Assembly: GCF_910592395.1 (NCBI RefSeq)
Contig: NC_088313.1
Span: 11,568,937-11,632,936 of the forward strand
Reading direction: 5' to 3'
DNA from: Lineus longissimus
Lineage: Eukaryota; Nemertea; Pilidiophora; Heteronemertea; Lineidae
Length of the DNA stretch: 64,000 bases
Shown: in pieces, positions 60,901-64,000 of the stretch
Layout of the letters: every line of letters starts with the position of its first letter
How positions within the stretch are numbered: the stretch's first letter is position 1
The notes under the pieces: generated by a model
The model's database searches: none
What the model saw: the letters and a program-made list of their open reading frames with translations, nothing else
What the model was told of the DNA's origin: nothing
Position numbers and translations under genes: made by a program

Positions 60901-61117
60901 GGGCCCATATTCATAAACGTACTTAGTCAAAGTATGATACCTATCTACCTACTTAAGTCAAGTATCATGCTCAAGTGGAATTCAATATGCTACTTACCCA
61001 AAGCATGATACTCAATTTCCTACTTATATATAAGACACCTCATGGGGTGTCCTAAGTCAAAGTATATTGGTTGTGTAGAGTTAACTTCGTTCATTTGTGG
61101 ACGAGACATTGACGAGG

Positions 61118-62164
61118 ATGGCAGTATTTATGCTCGCAGCGCAAGACGAAATGGCAAGGCGGCGTGCAATGCGTCGGGAGAGGGTCTTTAGAGATCGAGT
61201 TCACCCATTGGAAGTTTATAATGACTTGGAATTATACCAACGGTACAGATTGGATCGGCAGACTATTTTGGAGTTGGTAGATGCAATCGGTGAGGAACTT
61301 GATCCGACAACACTGCGGAACCATGCTCTCCCAAGGGAACTTAAAGTGCTTGCAGCTCTTCGGTTCTACGCATCGGGGTCTTTTCAGCAAGTTACTGGCG
61401 ATACTATTCACGTCTCACAGCCTACCCTGTGTCGGGTTATCTCTCAGGTAACTCATGCCTTGCTTCCTCTTCTACCTCGAGTTATCAAATTCCCAAGTGC
61501 TCAAGACATTCCCACCGTTGTGCAAGAGTTTCATCAAATTGCAAACTTTCCAGGTGTTATGGGGGTCATCGACGGGACTCATGTTTGGATTTTAGTGCCA
61601 TGACAACACGAATGGCGATACGTCAACCGGAAAAACTATTACTCAATTAATACCCAAGTTGTCATGGACGCTCGATGTCGATTCATCAATGTTGTTGCCA
61701 GGTGGCCGGGAAGCACCCACGACTCAGTTATCCTCAGAGAAAGTGGAGTTTCAACATTTTTTGAGCATCGAGATGGCGATGAAGTGCTTTTAGGCGACAG
61801 TGGTTACCCGGTGAGGCCATGGTTGATGACCCCCTTCCTAAACCCGAACATTGCTCAGCAACGTCTATACAATCGCGCTCATAAAGCAACGAGATGCTTA
61901 GTTGAAAGAGGGATTGGGCAGTGGAAGAGACGCTTCCATTGCCTGCATGGGCAGCTGCGATATTCACCAAAGAAATCATGTGAGATAATTACGGCATGTG
62001 CAATTCTACACAATATTGCCATCAACCGAGGTTTGCCTGATTTTCATGAGGAGCCGATAGAATATCGTCCACAACCAGATAATGATGTAGACAATGTCGT
62101 AGTCTTACCGGACAGGCACAATGGGGCTGCCCGAAGAAATCAACTAGTCAACCAACACTTCTGA
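61118..62164 (+). pseudogene. HARBI1-like Harbinger nuclease with one premature TGA
   Basis: From ATG 61118 to TGA 62162-62164 there are 349 codons including the final stop, about the length of HARBI1. A DDE_4-type nuclease: N-terminal YRLDRQTILELVDAI, helix-turn-helix-like SFQQVTGDTIHVSQPTLCRV, VMGVIDGTHV (first catalytic aspartate, about 152), PGSTHDSVILRESG, LLGDSGYPV (second aspartate, about 227) and LVERGIGQWKRRFHCL (glutamate, about 263). The only lesion I see is TGA at 61601-61603 (codon 162), between the first two catalytic residues. The frame resumes at once with EWRYVNRKNYYSINTQVV. CGA to TGA is the simplest origin. The product should bind TIRs and cut and rejoin DNA together with its SANT partner. 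Confidence 0.9.
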
Positions 62165-62234
62165 TAGGCGTAAGTACAAAAAAATTAAAACATGAGATAT
62201 ATGCTTCATGGATGCCATTTAAGACAAGTTTTAT

Positions 62235-63240
62235 TCAAAGAGTTGTCAGAGAGTAGTCACATGGTTCTTCATCGGTTGTATACTGGTTGTCAACAGATAG
62301 TTTTTGCTTCTTAAGTTGAAGAACTTCCATTTCCAAAGTAAGCTTAGCTTTTTCTAGTTGAAGTTTTTGTATCTCCAATGTCGCTCTTGACCTTTCGGCA
62401 CACAACAACTCTTTCTGCATCGTGATGATATCATCATTAGTGGCCTTTCGCTTCTTTGTTTCAGCTACACCAGTATCCTCATCTGACAACGCAGGGCAAG
62501 GATTGGGTATTGCTGCAGCGGCTGATGGTTTTCTCGTTAAGAAGATAGCAGTGTAAGATGGGGTCTTCCTGGTAGGCGTACTGCAACAAAAACATTTTTG
62601 ATAGTATCGGCGTATCACTAGCAAAACTATATTTTGCTTGCACGTGGTTATGCTATAATAAGCGTGAACTTACCCAGGCTTGCTGCTTTGAATTCGTGAT
62701 GGCATGCTTTGCGGAACATCTTGTGTTTTCTTCGCCTGTGAACTATCAATGCCACCTTCAATACCATGAACAGTTGGGTCGTCTTCACCGATAATCGATG
62801 CTACTTTCTGCGAGACCAAGGACGGCTCAACTGGTGGTGGACCTCCTCCTGTCAGTGAAAAAAAAGAATTTTTGATAGCTGTGTTGTCGAATGTAAAGGC
62901 TAACGAATAGCAATATCGAACATGCCAAAGAGGAATTAAAATTGAAATTGAAATCGCACTTGCCTGTTTTCGCCAATTCTTTCTTGTAATCCCTGTCCTC
63001 ATCTTTCATTTTGGAGCATAAGTTCTGCCACTTCTTGAGGAAGTCGGCATCGGAACGGATGACGGATGGATTTCTACGATTCATGGCTTTGGTAATCCTA
63101 ATCCAAGCGTCATGTTTCTTTTTCGTCGATAAGATGGCGCTAAATTTACCCGTTATGACAGCAAATTCTTTTTCATATTCTTCACAAAGACGAAACTTTT
63201 CCGTCTCTGAGAAATTCGGCTTCCTCTTACTCTTGTCCAT
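62235..63240 (-). CDS. Harbinger SANT/MADF-like partner protein, three exons
   Basis: Exons on the minus strand: 63240-62964, 62848-62674 and 62580-62235 (798 nt, 265 residues). Phases join correctly at both junctions. Exon 1 starts MDKSKRKPNFSETEKFRLCE and has AWIRITKAMN and FLKKWQNLCSKMKDEDRDY, a Myb/SANT-like three-helix DNA-binding domain with conserved tryptophans. Exon 2 is a low-complexity linker. Exon 3 ends in a leucine/lysine/glutamate coiled coil (about LEIQKLQLEKAKLTLEMEVL). Intron 1 uses a GC donor (ACAG/GCAAGT); intron 2 is GT-AG. In active Harbinger elements this second protein helps transposase enter the nucleus and find its ends. No lesion is seen. Confidence 0.8.
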
Positions 63241-63546
63241 ATCGAAGTGAATGCAGGCGCATCCGTAGGCCCTCGTCTAGGCCTATACAATTTACACGAC
63301 CAATTAAGTTATGCATTTATGATTGTATAATCCAATAACTTAGCTTAAAATATCCCGTAACGTCCTCATGGCACACGGCCAAACCACAGAAACCAACAAA
63401 ATAATCCCTGAAATGTGATTACTGGCCTGGTTAAAATTCCTCAGGCATGATGCCTTCATATAGGGATCATACTCAGCCAGGTATGATACTTAAGGTCATT
63501 TATGAATAGCAACATAAGTATCATACCTGGCTTAGTGTGACACTTA

Positions 63547-63711
63547 GGCCCAAATTCATAAAGGGCGTTTAAGGGTTAGACATGTACAACTTCTCTCTAA
63601 TCAGTTTCAGGGCATATTCGTATTCTGTGAAGATTCACATGAAGGGCCAGAATCTGTCTATTCAGTAGTTAAACGCTGTTTTAAGCTAAACACCCTTTAT
63701 GAATTTGGCCC
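63547..63711. mobile_element. Small Harbinger-type MITE nested near the right end
   Basis: GGCCCAAATTCATAAAGGGCG and the complement of the right end (GGGCCAAATTCATAAAGGGTG) are inverted repeats around about 120 bp. The flanks are TTA (63544-63546) and TGA (63712-63714), a possible diverged 3-bp duplication. The TIR resembles that of the host element (GGGCCC..ATTCATAAA), so it may be a relative mobilised by the same enzyme. Confidence 0.6.
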
Positions 63712-63757
63712 TGAGTTTAAGTACACCTAATGTAGGAAGTTTTATGAATACGGGCCC

Positions 63758-64000
63758 TGGTGGGCCGCTAAGCTTCTGTAAATGCAGTGCTAGATACCAC
63801 GGCTATCTACATTTGTACCATACCATCATCTTCTCACGATGTGGCAGTACAATAGACAGTTTCGAGAAAGACCCTGACCAAACTCCTCGCATGCGTGGAG
63901 AGTGTCCAGAACAATACGAGAAGGATTAAAACTTTATTCTCTCCATTGTTTGGTTGCAGAGAGAGGGAAACGGGAAAGAGTCACAGTTGCATCCTTGTTT
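63758..64000. other. No gene recognised
   Basis: Nothing recognised in the last 240 bp. Confidence 0.4.

Larger units (their letters stand above)
60901..63757. mobile_element. PIF/Harbinger transposon with both genes
   Basis: The ends GGGCCCATATTCATAAA and the complement of TTTATGAATACGGGCCC are inverted repeats. Subterminal AAGTATGATAC and AAGTATCATAC words occur on both sides. Inside are a HARBI1-like nuclease on plus and a three-exon SANT/MADF-like gene on minus, facing each other and ending about 70 bp apart. This is the standard two-gene Harbinger plan. A clean 3-bp duplication is not visible at these borders, so the exact ends may be off by a few bases. A small MITE is nested at 63547-63711. 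Confidence 0.8.

Noticed and set aside
61601-61603. TGA in the Harbinger nuclease as a selenocysteine or readthrough codon
   Set aside because: No family member known to me uses selenocysteine here, and CGA-to-TGA decay explains it more simply.

Overview
This window looks like intron-rich, AT-rich nuclear DNA from an animal, most likely a marine invertebrate. It has spliceosomal introns, animal-type non-LTR and BEL/Pao retrotransposons, and abundant cut-and-paste DNA transposons (Tc1/mariner, pogo/Tigger, hAT-like, PIF/Harbinger, Kolobok-like, Mutator-like). The word TACATGTA is frequent and there are many long G or C homopolymers. I cannot name the species: a lancelet, mollusc, annelid or echinoderm would all fit. 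There is no operon structure and nothing bacterial.

Only one stretch looks like ordinary host coding sequence: the last two exons of a TMEM272-like membrane protein at 2864-3139, whose upstream exons I did not find. A second multi-exon gene at 47765-50747 has phase-compatible splice sites and resembles the cysteine-cluster and C-terminal tail parts of KDZ transposases, but it carries several frameshifts. Most of the rest is a layered transposon deposit.

Layout: 0.6-5 kb, two Tc1/mariner-type TIR elements around the TMEM272-like exons. 5.7-6.6 kb, a foldback element with minisatellite arms and target-site duplications. 6.9-10.2 kb, a broken pogo/Tigger transposase split by a TIR element that carries its own short exon. 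15.9-16.5 kb, a TIR element. 19.3-22.6 kb, a long-TIR element holding an L2/CR1-type LINE fragment and MITEs; it interrupts a repeat whose uninterrupted relative lies at 31.6-31.9 kb. 25.5-30.1 kb, a BEL/Pao element with 98% identical LTRs and an in-frame RT-to-integrase deletion. 33.3-37.4 kb, a foldback element split by a young 5'-truncated LINE. 37.9-40.5 kb, a TIR element and a decayed PIF/Harbinger copy. 41.6 kb, a 77-bp tandem triplication. 42.6-44.0 kb, Kolobok-like copy 1. 44.7-45.5 kb, a Harbinger deletion derivative. 47.1-47.6 kb, MITEs. 47.8-50.7 kb, the KDZ-like gene. 51.7-52.6 kb, an 88-bp repeat array. 55.1-58.8 kb, a Tc1 element split by a 2.8-kb palindromic foldback element with 9-bp duplications. 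59.2-60.6 kb, Kolobok-like copy 2. 60.9-63.8 kb, a nearly complete two-gene PIF/Harbinger element: a HARBI1-like nuclease with one TGA stop and a convergent three-exon SANT/MADF-like partner.

The best-supported conclusions are the nesting events, because target-site duplications, an uninterrupted paralogue or a rejoined reading frame confirm them. Superfamily names rest on remembered family features, not on searches.
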